Origin: UBA1715 sp964346725
Lineage (GTDB): Bacteria > Bacteroidota > Bacteroidia > Bacteroidales > UBA1715
Length of the DNA stretch: 64,000 bases
NCBI GenBank assembly: GCA_964346725.1
Contig: CAYFVM010000006.1
Coordinates: 1 to 64,000, forward strand
Direction: 5' to 3'
Made by a program: the position numbers and the translations under genes. Below are positions 26,628-34,768 of this stretch, in pieces. Numbering within the stretch: the stretch's first letter is position 1; each line of letters starts with the position of its first letter. Below the pieces are notes generated by a model. That model saw only the letters and a program-made list of their open reading frames with translations. It had not been told where the DNA came from and made no database searches.

Positions 26628-28099
26628 ATGGCAAAACAAGACTTTTTCCCTACTATCGGGAAAATTAAATTTGAAGGAAAAGACAGCAAAAACCCTATGG
26701 CTTTTCGTTACTACGATGCAGAACAAGTTGTCGCTGGTAAAAAAATGAAGGATTGGTTAAAATTCGCTATGGCATGGTGGCACACGCTTTGCGCAGAAGG
26801 TAGCGACCAATTTGGTGGTAATTCAAAATCACTTCCATGGAATGAAGGCACTGATACTCTCACCGTTGCAAAACAAAAAGTTGATGCTGGATTTGAATTC
26901 ATGCAAAAACTAGGCATTGAATATTATTGTTTTCACGACGTTGACCTTATTTCTGAAGGCAATTCTATAGAAGAATACGAGGCTAATATGCAAGCCATTA
27001 CCGATTATCTTCAAGAAAAAATGAAAGCAACCGGTATTAAATTATTGTGGTCAACAGCAAACGTTTTTGGACACAAACGCTACATGAACGGTGCGGCTAC
27101 AAACCCTGACTTTGACGTTGTTGCTCGTGCCTGCGTTCAAATCAAAAACGCAATAGATGCTGGTATAAAATTAGGCGCCTCTAACTACGTATTTTGGGGC
27201 GGTCGCGAAGGCTACATGAGTCTTTTGAACACCGACATGAAACGCGAAAAAGAACATTTAGCAATGATGCTTACCAAAGCTCGTGACTACGCTCGCAACA
27301 AAGGATTCAAAGGCACATTCCTTATTGAACCAAAACCAATGGAACCTACAAAACACCAATACGATGTTGACGTAGAAACTGTTGTTGGTTTCCTAAAAGC
27401 GCACAATCTCGACAAAGATTTTAAAATAAACATTGAAGTAAACCATGCGACATTGGCAGGTCATTCTTTTGAACACGAACTTGCTGCTGCGATTGACGCA
27501 GGCATGCTCGGTTCTATTGATGCAAACCGCGGTGATGCGCAAAACGGCTGGGATACCGACCAATTCCCTATTGACAATTTTGAACTTACCCAAGCCATGA
27601 TGCAGATTATTCGTAANNNNNNNNNNNNNNNNNNNNNNNNNNNNNNNNNNNNNNNNNNNNNNNNNNNNNNNNNNNNNNNNNNNNNNNNNNNNNNNNNNNN
27701 NNNNNNNNNNNNNNNNAATTCCCTATTGACAATTTTGAACTTACCCAAGCCATGATGCAGATTATTCGTAACGATGGTCTTGGGAATGGTGGTACCAATT
27801 TCGATGCAAAAACTCGTCGTAATTCTACCGATTTGGAAGATCTTGTAATTGCTCACATTTCCGGCATGGATGCAATGGCTCGCGCCCTTCTTTCTGCTGC
27901 TGAGTTATTGGAAAAATCTCCATACAAACAAATGCTACAAAATCGCTACGCTTCTTTTGACAGCGGCAAAGGCAAAGAATTCGAAGAAGGAAAACTTTCT
28001 TTTGAAGACATAGTTGCATACGCTAAGAAAAACGGCGAACCAAAACAAACAAGCGGCAAACAAGAACTTTACGAGGCTATCGTAAATATGTATTGCTAA
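26628..28099 (+). CDS. xylA: Xylose isomerase, interrupted by an assembly gap
   Basis: Xylose isomerase turns D-xylose into D-xylulose. Family blocks 'WHTLCAEGSDQFGG', 'YYCFHDVDLISEGNS', 'FWGGREGYMSLLNTDM', 'FLIEPKPMEPTKHQYD' and 'INIEVNHATLAGHSFEHE' hold the catalytic His and metal ligands. A 100-N gap at 27617-27716 lies in the gene and the 55 bases before it recur after it. Removing the gap and one repeat copy gives 989 + 328 = 1317 bases, an in-frame 438-aa enzyme of normal length, so the gene is intact in the organism. The span as written does not translate correctly. Confidence 0.95.
27562..27616. repeat. Contig-end overlap, left copy (assembly artefact)
   Basis: These 55 bases are identical to 27717-27771, on the far side of the N gap. 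Joining the two copies restores the xylA frame exactly, so they are one sequence represented twice. Confidence 0.95.
27617..27716. other. Assembly gap of exactly 100 N
   Basis: A run of 100 N is the usual placeholder for a gap of unknown size. Here the flanking contigs overlap by 55 bases, so no sequence is missing and the true distance is negative. Confidence 0.99.
27717..27771. repeat. Contig-end overlap, right copy (assembly artefact)
   Basis: Exact copy of 27562-27616. See the xylA entry. Confidence 0.95.
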
Positions 28100-28110
28100 T
28101 TTATTTCTGT

Positions 28111-28140
28111 AGAGACAGGATGCGCTCCGTCTCTTTTTTT
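28111..28140 (+). terminator. Terminator or attenuator between xylA and the xylose symporter gene
   Basis: AGAGAC (28111-28116) pairs with GTCTCT (28129-28134), with a bulged A and an inner GGA/TCC extension, followed by a run of T. TATCTTTA at 28141-28148 just beyond is close to a -7 box, so the downstream genes may have their own promoter. Confidence 0.75.
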
Positions 28141-28169
28141 TATCTTTAACTAGAAAAAATCAAAAACAC

Positions 28170-29633
28170 ATGAACGGTAGTAAACTTTATTTATTTAGCA
28201 TTGTGCTCGTTGCCGTAATTGGCGGTCTGCTTTTCGGGTATGACACTGCAGTGATTTCAGGAGCAGAAAAAGGTCTTCAAGCATTTTTTATGGGAGCCAC
28301 TGACTTTGAATACACCAACGGACTTCACGGATTCACTTCATCGAGTGCATTAATCGGTTGTATTATTGGTAGTGCGTTGTCTGGACTTTTTGCATCACGC
28401 CTTGGTCGTAGAAAATCATTGATGCTTGCAGGTGTTCTTTTCTTCTTGTCGGCACTTGGTTCGTATAACCCCGAGTTTTTATTCTTCAAAAAAGGAGTTC
28501 CAACATTCAACTTGCTCATTGCGTTCAACTTCTACCGCATTTTGGGAGGCATTGGTGTAGGACTCGCCTCGGCAATTTGCCCGATGTACATAGCCGAAGT
28601 TGCTCCCGCAAATATTCGCGGAACACTGGTTTCGTGGAACCAATTTGCTATCATCTTTGGACAATTGGTAGTGTATTTTGTAAACTTTATAATTTTAGGC
28701 GACAACAAAAACCCTATAATTGATATGGTTGACGGCATCAATCAAATTATAAACCCTAACGAATCGCTTTGGGTTACAGCAAGTGGCTGGCGCTATATGT
28801 TTGGTAGTGAAGCAATTCCTGCCGGTTTGTTCGCAATCTTAATTTTGCTTGTGCCTGAAACTCCGCGTTATTTGGTTATGACCGGCAACGATGAAAAAGC
28901 AATGAACGTTTTAACGAGAATTAACGGCAGCGAAAAAGCAAAAGAAATTCTCAGCGAAATTAAATCTACCGTTCAAGAAAAAACAGAAAAAGTCTTTACG
29001 TACGGCTTCTTAGTCATTTTTATAGGTATCATGCTTTCGGTTTTCCAACAAGCCGTAGGTATCAACGCACTATTGTACTTTGCCCCACGTATTTTTGAAA
29101 GTGTTGGCATGCAAAGTCCAATGGTACAAACCGTAATTATGGGTTTTGTAAATATTCTATTCACGTTGGTTGCAATTTTGACCGTTGAAAAATGGGGTCG
29201 CAAACCATTGCTCATCGTTGGTTCGCTCGGTATGGCAATTGGTGCCGGTGGTATGGTTATTTCCAACATTTTTGCCGTTCCTTCACTCTTTGCTGTTGTA
29301 AGTATCATGTTCTACAGCGCAGCATTCATGATGAGTTGGGGACCAATCTGTTGGGTTCTTATTGCCGAAATTTTCCCGAACACCATCAGAGGCACGGCTA
29401 TTGCCATTGCTGTTGCATTCCAATGGATTTTCAATTTCATCGTTTCGTCTACATTCATTCCTATGTACAGCATCTCGTTCGAATCTATGCCAAACTTCGG
29501 ACACGTGTTCGCATATGGTTTGTACGGAATTATCTGCCTTGTAGCAGCGTGGTTCGTTTGGAAACTTGTTCCTGAAACGAAAGGGAAAACTTTGGAAGAA
29601 ATGACGAACCTTTGGAAAAAGCGGAATCAGTAA
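28170..29633 (+). CDS. xylE: MFS sugar:proton symporter, xylose type
   Basis: The 487-aa inner-membrane protein has 12 predicted membrane segments and the sugar-porter signatures 'GGLLFGYDTAVISG' in TM1, 'RLGRRKS' after TM2, 'PETPRYLV' at the end of TM6, 'QQAVGINALLYFAPRIF' in TM7, 'WGRKPLLIVG' and the final 'VPETKGKTLEEM'. These and the place next to xylA and xylB point to D-xylose:H+ symport into the cytosol. A terminator-like hairpin separates it from xylA. Confidence 0.92.
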   Translation: MNGSKLYLFSIVLVAVIGGLLFGYDTAVISGAEKGLQAFFMGATDFEYTNGLHGFTSSSALIGCIIGSALSGLFASRLGRRKSLMLAGVLFFLSALGSYNPEFLFFKKGVPTFNLLIAFNFYRILGGIGVGLASAICPMYIAEVAPANIRGTLVSWNQFAIIFGQLVVYFVNFIILGDNKNPIIDMVDGINQIINPNESLWVTASGWRYMFGSEAIPAGLFAILILLVPETPRYLVMTGNDEKAMNVLTRINGSEKAKEILSEIKSTVQEKTEKVFTYGFLVIFIGIMLSVFQQAVGINALLYFAPRIFESVGMQSPMVQTVIMGFVNILFTLVAILTVEKWGRKPLLIVGSLGMAIGAGGMVISNIFAVPSLFAVVSIMFYSAAFMMSWGPICWVLIAEIFPNTIRGTAIAIAVAFQWIFNFIVSSTFIPMYSISFESMPNFGHVFAYGLYGIICLVAAWFVWKLVPETKGKTLEEMTNLWKKRNQ

Positions 29634-29664
29634 AAAACTATTAAGTAACTTTAAAACATAGATC

Positions 29665-32490
29665 ATGAAACAAATCAAGTCTCTCTTCTTTGTGGCAGCA
29701 ATATTCGGACTATTCAGTTGTTCGGGCCCCAAAATTACCGAAATTCAAAACGGTGTTCAATTTCAAACCGATTCGAGTTTGGTACAAGTACAATTCTATC
29801 AAGACGAGGTTGTGCGTGTGCAGAAATGCCCTATTGGCGGCACTATGGAGAAAAAAAGCCTGATGGTTGTAATTGACACTCTCCAACCAGTGAAATACAA
29901 AGTTTCTTCTTCGCGCAAAACCGTTACTCTTGAATCAACGGAACTTTGCGTAGAAATTTGCACAAAAACCGGTGCTATAACCTATACTCAAGACGGGAAG
30001 AAAGTTTTGGAAGAACAAGGTTTTGCTCAATTCACAAAATACGTTTCTCCCAACGAAAATGCCTACAGCGTACAACAAACATTCACACTCTCTAAAGATG
30101 AAGCCATATATGGTCTCGGACAAAATCAGAGTGGAATTATGAACTACCGCGGGCACAAAGAAAAATTGGTTCAAACCAATACTGATGCTGTTATTCCGTT
30201 TATTTGGTCAACAGCTGGATATGGTATTTTGTGGGACAATTATTCTAAAACATTGTTTAACGACGATGAAAAGGGCTGTTCACTCTGGTCAGAAGTTGGC
30301 GACAACCTTGACTACTACGTAATAGTTGACGAAGAAGCCGACGACGTAATTGGCGGCTATCGTTATTTAACCGGCAAAGCACCTATGTTCGGCAAATGGG
30401 CATACGGATACTGGCAATGCAAAGAGCACTACCACACACAAGACGAAATTCTTGGCGTTGCTCGCAAATACCGCCAACTTGGCTACCCTATTGATGTTAT
30501 TATTCAGGACTGGAACTATTGGGGAACAAATGCTGATTGGGGCGGTATGTACTTTGACAAAACACGATACCCCAACCCACAAGCTTTGGTTAATGAGCTC
30601 AAATCGCTCAAATTCCATACAATGATTTCGTGCTGGCCGGCTATTGGCCCCAACGCTCCAATGTACAAAGCCATGCAAGACAAAGGTTTTTTGTATAACA
30701 AAGTTGGTTGGGCAGGCTTTAAATATTACGATGCATTCAATCCTGATGCCGTTAAATTGTACTACCAATACCTTAAAGAAGGAATTGCATGCTACGGCTG
30801 GGACGGCTGGTGGTTTGATTCTACAGAGCCGGACATTACCAATGCACTCACCAAAGAATCTACCGAATACGATTTAAAAACAACCGGTAAAAACTTCCTT
30901 GGCTCGTGGGATCGTTACCTCAACGCATTCTCATTGATTGAAATGACGCAACTCCACGACTTAATGAAAGCCGATGCTCTAAAAAGCGTGAATCCACAAC
31001 GACAATACATTCTAACCCGCTCTACCTATGCCGGGCAACAACGTGCCGGAGCTGTAACTTGGAGTGGCGACATTGGTGCCGCTTGGGATATTTACCAACG
31101 TCAAATTATAGCCGGTATTAACCACTGTATGTCAGGCGTTCCATATTGGACATTTGACGTAGGCGGATTTGTTTTGAGTTCATACGAAGGCGTATTTAGT
31201 AATTCGATTAAAGACCCGGCATATCAAGAATTGTACACACGCATGTTCCAATTCTGCACATTCTGCCCGATATTCCGTTCGCACGGCTCAGAAACGCCTC
31301 GTGAAATCTGGGAGTTTGGAGAATTCAGTCCAACATTGCTCAAATTTGATCACCTCCGCTACCGCTTGTTACCATTCATTTACACTCGCGCTTGGCAAGT
31401 ATACAACGACGACTACACTATGATGCGTGCTTTGGCAATGGATTTTCCACAAGACAAACAAACGTATAACATTACGGACGAATACATTTTCGGTACTTCA
31501 TTCCTTGTTGCTCCCGTTACCGAATACCAAAAGTACAAAGCACCACAACGCAGTGTTGAAGTGCCGGGTTCGGTTTTCACTACAAACGATGGCAAACCGG
31601 GACTTCGTGCTCGTTTCTACAAAGACAACAACTACAAAGTTCTCGGACTTGACACTGTTGTTGAAAAACTTGATGTGTTCTGGTATTGCAAACGTCCTGA
31701 TTACGTAACTGACTCAATGTTTGCTATTCGTTACGAAGGAAAAATTACCGTTCCTGAAAGCGGTAAATATCGTTTCCACATTAAAAACTTTGACCGCAAA
31801 CGATTATTTATAAATGGAAAAGAAATTCCACAAAACGAAGGTGGAACGGAAAAATACACCGACTACGTAGAATTGCAAGCAGGCAAAGCATACAGTTTTG
31901 TGTTTGAAACTGAAAACTCTTCTACCGGTGCCGCTCGTACCATACTTTGTTGGAAAACACCTTCAATGTTTGCCGAAGATGCTGCTCCTATTAAAGTGAC
32001 AAAAACAACTCGTCCGGTATATTTACCAAAAGGCACCGCTTGGGTTGATTTCTGGACAGGCAAAAGCTACAATGGCGGACAAACTATTAACGCAAATGCT
32101 ACAATAGAAACCATGCCGTTGTTCGTTCGTACCGGTTCTATTATTCCTATGGCAAAAGTTAAAAACTACGCATTGGAATCACCGGACGATACACTTGAAA
32201 TTCGCGTGTACCAAGGTGCTGATGGCGAGTTTACATTGTACGAAGATGAAAACGACGGCTACAACTACGAAAAAGGCATCTGCGCTACCATCGAGTTCGA
32301 ATGGGACAACGATGATAAAACGTTGACGATAGACGAGCGCAAAGGCACGTTCCCGGGAATGTTGCAATCGCGAGTTTTCAACATTGTATTAGTTTCAGAA
32401 AACAATGGCGTTGGTTTGCCAATTACGAAAAATGTAAGCAAAACCGTTACATACAAAGGTTCAGAAGTTAAGGTAAATCTTGCAAAATAA
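29665..32490 (+). CDS. Glycoside hydrolase family 31 with C-terminal-side PA14 (second alpha-xylosidase/alpha-glucosidase type), lipoprotein
   Basis: The 941-aa lipoprotein (lipobox FSC, Cys19) is a GH31 with nucleophile D385 in 'WWFDSTEPD' and acid/base D469 in 'TWSGDIGAAW'. Unlike the other GH31 here, its N-terminal sandwich is uninterrupted and the PA14 domain sits between the catalytic barrel and the distal sandwich (about residues 640-770, 'GLRARFYKDNNYKVLG', 'GKYRFHIKNFDRKRLFINGKEI'). Sequence after the insert resumes with 'VYLPKGTAWVDFWTGK', matching the first GH31. It is probably an alpha-xylosidase of different chain specificity; alpha-glucosidase is possible. Last gene before a strong terminator. 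Confidence 0.86.
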   Translation: MKQIKSLFFVAAIFGLFSCSGPKITEIQNGVQFQTDSSLVQVQFYQDEVVRVQKCPIGGTMEKKSLMVVIDTLQPVKYKVSSSRKTVTLESTELCVEICTKTGAITYTQDGKKVLEEQGFAQFTKYVSPNENAYSVQQTFTLSKDEAIYGLGQNQSGIMNYRGHKEKLVQTNTDAVIPFIWSTAGYGILWDNYSKTLFNDDEKGCSLWSEVGDNLDYYVIVDEEADDVIGGYRYLTGKAPMFGKWAYGYWQCKEHYHTQDEILGVARKYRQLGYPIDVIIQDWNYWGTNADWGGMYFDKTRYPNPQALVNELKSLKFHTMISCWPAIGPNAPMYKAMQDKGFLYNKVGWAGFKYYDAFNPDAVKLYYQYLKEGIACYGWDGWWFDSTEPDITNALTKESTEYDLKTTGKNFLGSWDRYLNAFSLIEMTQLHDLMKADALKSVNPQRQYILTRSTYAGQQRAGAVTWSGDIGAAWDIYQRQIIAGINHCMSGVPYWTFDVGGFVLSSYEGVFSNSIKDPAYQELYTRMFQFCTFCPIFRSHGSETPREIWEFGEFSPTLLKFDHLRYRLLPFIYTRAWQVYNDDYTMMRALAMDFPQDKQTYNITDEYIFGTSFLVAPVTEYQKYKAPQRSVEVPGSVFTTNDGKPGLRARFYKDNNYKVLGLDTVVEKLDVFWYCKRPDYVTDSMFAIRYEGKITVPESGKYRFHIKNFDRKRLFINGKEIPQNEGGTEKYTDYVELQAGKAYSFVFETENSSTGAARTILCWKTPSMFAEDAAPIKVTKTTRPVYLPKGTAWVDFWTGKSYNGGQTINANATIETMPLFVRTGSIIPMAKVKNYALESPDDTLEIRVYQGADGEFTLYEDENDGYNYEKGICATIEFEWDNDDKTLTIDERKGTFPGMLQSRVFNIVLVSENNGVGLPITKNVSKTVTYKGSEVKVNLAK

Positions 32491-32528
32491 TCATTCGTAG
32501 AGCAACCACTACTCCACTGTAATTAAAG

Positions 32529-32562
32529 AAAGAGAGATGCATTTTGTGTCTCTCTTTTTTAT
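32529..32562 (+). terminator. Terminator after the glycosidase/xylose operon
   Basis: A 9-bp stem, AAAGAGAGA (32529-32537) with TCTCTCTTT (32549-32557), is followed by T residues 39 bases after the GH31 stop. Confidence 0.85.
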
Positions 32563-32591
32563 TTCCCACAAGGCATATTTCGCATATTAAA

Positions 32592-33183
32592 ATGGTTTAC
32601 TACATTTGTACAACCAAACCAAAAGACGCCAATATTTTAAAACCTACGGAAGTAGAAGACAAAGTAATCACCGTGCGTGGACTTTCTGTAATTTTAGATG
32701 TAGATGTTGCTACACTATACGGAGTTGAGACCAGAGTTGTCAATCAAGCAGTAAAAAACAACATTGAGAAATTTCCGCAAGGATATGTTTTTGAATTGAA
32801 AAGCAACAAGTTAGAACATTTGCAATCAAAATATTTGATCGCAAATATTAGTCCAAAATCAAGAGCTTTACCAAAAGCCTTTACAGAAAAGGGATTGTAT
32901 ATGCTTGCCACTATTCTAAAAAGTCCACAGGCAACTGCAGCTACGATTGCCATTATTGAAACGTTTACTAAGGTAGAAGTTTAAAACGCGAGTTAATTTC
33001 ACTCCACGACGAAAAAGATGCAAAGAAGCAACAAGCAAAAATGCAACATTTTGGAGAAGTGCTTTCCGATATAGTAATGCCGGACTTAGAAACTTCGGAA
33101 ACAGAATCGTCGCTTGAACTCAATTTATTATAGGAAAAGTCAAGCATACGGTAAAGAGAGTGAAGAAAAATGATGGTCAATAA
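32592..33183 (+). pseudogene. Decayed ORF6N/Rha-type domain gene with two frame breaks
   Basis: The first frame encodes an ORF6N domain: 'VITVRGLSVILDVDVATLYGVETRVVNQAVKNN', 'FPQGYVFELKSNK', 'ALPKAFTEKGLYMLATIL'. It stops at 32982-32984, but family-like sequence goes on in the next frame from 32975 ('RSLKRELISLHDE', 'FGEVLSDIVMPDLETSETES') to a stop at 33131, then again in a third frame from 33130 ('IGKVKHTVKRVKK') to the stop at 33181. Each break equals loss of one base. The restored product would be about 197 aa. ORF6N proteins are phage- and island-borne; the gene lies next to a tRNA. Two sequencing errors are possible but less likely than decay. Confidence 0.8.
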
Positions 33184-33221
33184 AACATTTTACATTTTTT
33201 TTAAAAAAAATCTGCAAAGGC

Positions 33222-33251
33222 TTTGCTGAAAAGAAAGAATATGTATATTTG
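33222..33251 (+). promoter_or_regulatory. Promoter of tRNA-Asp
   Basis: TTTG at 33222-33225 and TATATTTG at 33244-33251 are 18 bases apart, close to the Bacteroidota -33/-7 consensus, and end 14 bases before the tRNA. This is the best two-part promoter seen in the window. Confidence 0.7.
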
Positions 33252-33265
33252 CAAAACCAAAATTT

Positions 33266-33339
33266 GGTGCGGTAGTTCAGTTGGTTAGAATATCGGCCTG
33301 TCACGCCGAGGGTCGCGAGTTCGAGTCTCGTCCGCACCG
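33266..33339 (+). tRNA. tRNA-Asp (anticodon GTC)
   Basis: The 74-base gene folds into a full cloverleaf: acceptor GGTGCGG (33266-33272) with CCGCACC (33332-33338), anticodon stem TCGGC/GCCGA with loop CTGTCAC and anticodon GTC at 33300-33302, and T arm with TTCGAGT. Discriminator base G73 is the Asp identity element. CCA is not encoded. A promoter lies just upstream and a hairpin just downstream. Confidence 0.97.
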
Positions 33340-33340
33340 C

Positions 33341-33368
33341 AAACGCTCAACAAATGTTGGGCGTTTTT
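33341..33368 (+). terminator. Terminator of tRNA-Asp
   Basis: AAACGC-T-CAAC pairs with GTTG-G-GCGTTT (33341-33366, one G-U pair) and is followed by T residues. It begins two bases past the tRNA. Confidence 0.8.
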
Positions 33369-33397
33369 GCTTTTTACACATTAATAATACTGTGAAT

Positions 33398-33781
33398 ATG
33401 AAGAAACTAGCCCTACTCTCACTATTCTTTCTCCCTCTTGTTGCTTGCAGTCAAAAAAATTTGACCATAGCTGAAGCAGAAAAACTCATGAATTCAAAGA
33501 CTAATTTGCAGATTGTAGACGTACGCACACCGCACGAATTTGACTCGGTTGCTATAGTCAACGCTATCAATATTGATGTTCGCAATCAAAATTTTCAGAA
33601 CAATATTGCCACTCTTTCCAAAGAAACTCCAATTTTGGTGTATTGCCGTTCGGGCAAACGTAGCCTTAATGCTATAAGCATAATGCTTGACTTAGGATTC
33701 AAGGAGGTTTACAACATGCAAGGCGGCATCAATGCGTATAGCAAAGAATATCCAAATAAAGTTATTTTCAAGAACAAATAA
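33398..33781 (+). CDS. Rhodanese-like lipoprotein
   Basis: The 127-aa product has a lipoprotein signal (lipobox VAC, Cys17) and a single rhodanese domain: 'LQIVDVRTPHEFDSVAIVNAINIDV', active-site loop 'VYCRSGKRS' with the catalytic Cys, and 'GFKEVYNMQGGINAY'. Single-domain rhodaneses in the envelope move sulfane sulfur; the acceptor is unknown. The ATG at 33398 is chosen because the open frame extends back through the tRNA, which cannot be coding, and because a normal signal peptide starts here. Confidence 0.9.
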   Translation: MKKLALLSLFFLPLVACSQKNLTIAEAEKLMNSKTNLQIVDVRTPHEFDSVAIVNAINIDVRNQNFQNNIATLSKETPILVYCRSGKRSLNAISIMLDLGFKEVYNMQGGINAYSKEYPNKVIFKNK

Positions 33782-33815
33782 TTAATTGTATTTCAATTAT
33801 TTACAAAAGTCTTTT

Positions 33816-33823
33816 TATATTTG
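33816..33823 (+). promoter_or_regulatory. Putative -7 box for the Ser-rich secreted protein
   Basis: TATATTTG fits TAnnTTTG exactly and lies 66 bases before the start codon, leaving a leader that contains a strong Shine-Dalgarno site. Confidence 0.45.
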
Positions 33824-33875
33824 GCATACGGTTTGCTTTACAAAGAGAAAACAATATTTGTAAATATTAAAATAT

Positions 33876-33882
33876 AGGAGGA
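33876..33882 (+). promoter_or_regulatory. Strong Shine-Dalgarno site (unusual for this phylum)
   Basis: The bases TAGGAGGAC (around 33875-33883) contain AGGAGG, a full anti-SD match about 7 bases before the ATG at 33890. Almost no other gene in this window has one, so high or SD-dependent translation is suggested. Confidence 0.7.
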
Positions 33883-33889
33883 CTTAGTC

Positions 33890-34600
33890 ATGAAACGGTT
33901 TATAGCAATAGTAGCAATTATTTTCAGCACAGCTCAAATTTTTGCGTCGGACTTAATAATCAGAGGTGAAGTAGATATTCCATTCTCTGTGTATGTAAAT
34001 GGTCAAAAATATTATTCATATTACAACCAAGTTACAATCTCAAACATACCAAGAGGCTATTATAGCGTACAAATTTATGCTGAAGGCGGTTCTAACGAAT
34101 TAATGTACGATTGCCGTATAAACGTTCCAAAAAGAACAACGGTTACCGCAACATTTACCGGTGGAAATGAAATCTATGTTTCGTCAACTCGCTATGCAAC
34201 TCCAATGGTTATAGATGTAACTCCATATCCACATCGCTACGCTGCTCCTGCCACTCCGGTGCATCACGAACCGGCTCACGTACATCATTCGGTTCCTAAA
34301 AAATCAACACCGATAAACCACAATAGTAGCGCTGCAAAACCAGCACAGAGCAATACAAACGCAACTCAGAGTTCTTCAAGACCTGCACAAAGCAATACAA
34401 GCCGTTCTACAACAAGTTCTCGTAGCGCAGATGCAAAAAGTTCATCAAACTCAACTATGCGTAGTTCTGCACCAAAATCATCTTCTTCTACTTCGGTGAA
34501 CACATCAAAATCATCTTCGACAAGTTCAAGTGCACGTTCTTCTAGTTCAACACAAAGCAAAACGAGTACTTCACGAAGCACACCAAGTTCAAGAAAATAA
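33890..34600 (+). CDS. Secreted Ser/Thr/basic low-complexity protein with N-terminal beta domain
   Basis: The 236-aa product has a Sec signal (cleavage near FAS, about residue 20). Residues 20-90 form a small beta-rich domain with a PEGA-like pattern ('SVYVNGQKYYSYYNQVTISNIPRGYYSVQIY'). A His/Pro linker follows (about 115-145), and residues 145-236 are nearly all Ser, Thr, Ala, Asn, Gln with spaced Lys and Arg, ending SSRK. The tail would be disordered and positively charged; wall or nucleic-acid contact, or glycosylation, are possibilities only. No known enzyme motif. Strong Shine-Dalgarno and own terminator suggest a monocistronic, well-expressed gene. Confidence 0.75.
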   Translation: MKRFIAIVAIIFSTAQIFASDLIIRGEVDIPFSVYVNGQKYYSYYNQVTISNIPRGYYSVQIYAEGGSNELMYDCRINVPKRTTVTATFTGGNEIYVSSTRYATPMVIDVTPYPHRYAAPATPVHHEPAHVHHSVPKKSTPINHNSSAAKPAQSNTNATQSSSRPAQSNTSRSTTSSRSADAKSSSNSTMRSSAPKSSSSTSVNTSKSSSTSSSARSSSSTQSKTSTSRSTPSSRK

Positions 34601-34621
34601 ACCCATTGACTGTATTATAAG

Positions 34622-34658
34622 AATCCCGGCAAACAACAATTTGTCGGGATTTTTTTTG
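34622..34658 (+). terminator. Terminator after the Ser-rich protein gene
   Basis: AATCCCGGCAAA (34622-34633) pairs with TTTGTCGGGATT (34640-34651), one G-U pair, 6-base loop, then a run of T. Confidence 0.9.
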
Positions 34659-34768
34659 TGTTTACGACAAATAGGCACAGATTCTTACTATTATACGTCA
34701 ATTTGTCCGCTTTAGAGTATTGGCAATTGTTTTGTACTATATGTACCGAAACTTAAAATCTTACAACT

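Noticed and set aside
27562..27771. 55-bp direct repeat as a biological tandem duplication in xylA
   Set aside because: It flanks a 100-N placeholder and collapsing it restores a full-length enzyme, so it is contig overlap.
33281..33400. N-terminal extension of the rhodanese frame back to 33281
   Set aside because: The extension lies within tRNA-Asp and its terminator; the ATG at 33398 starts a normal lipoprotein signal.
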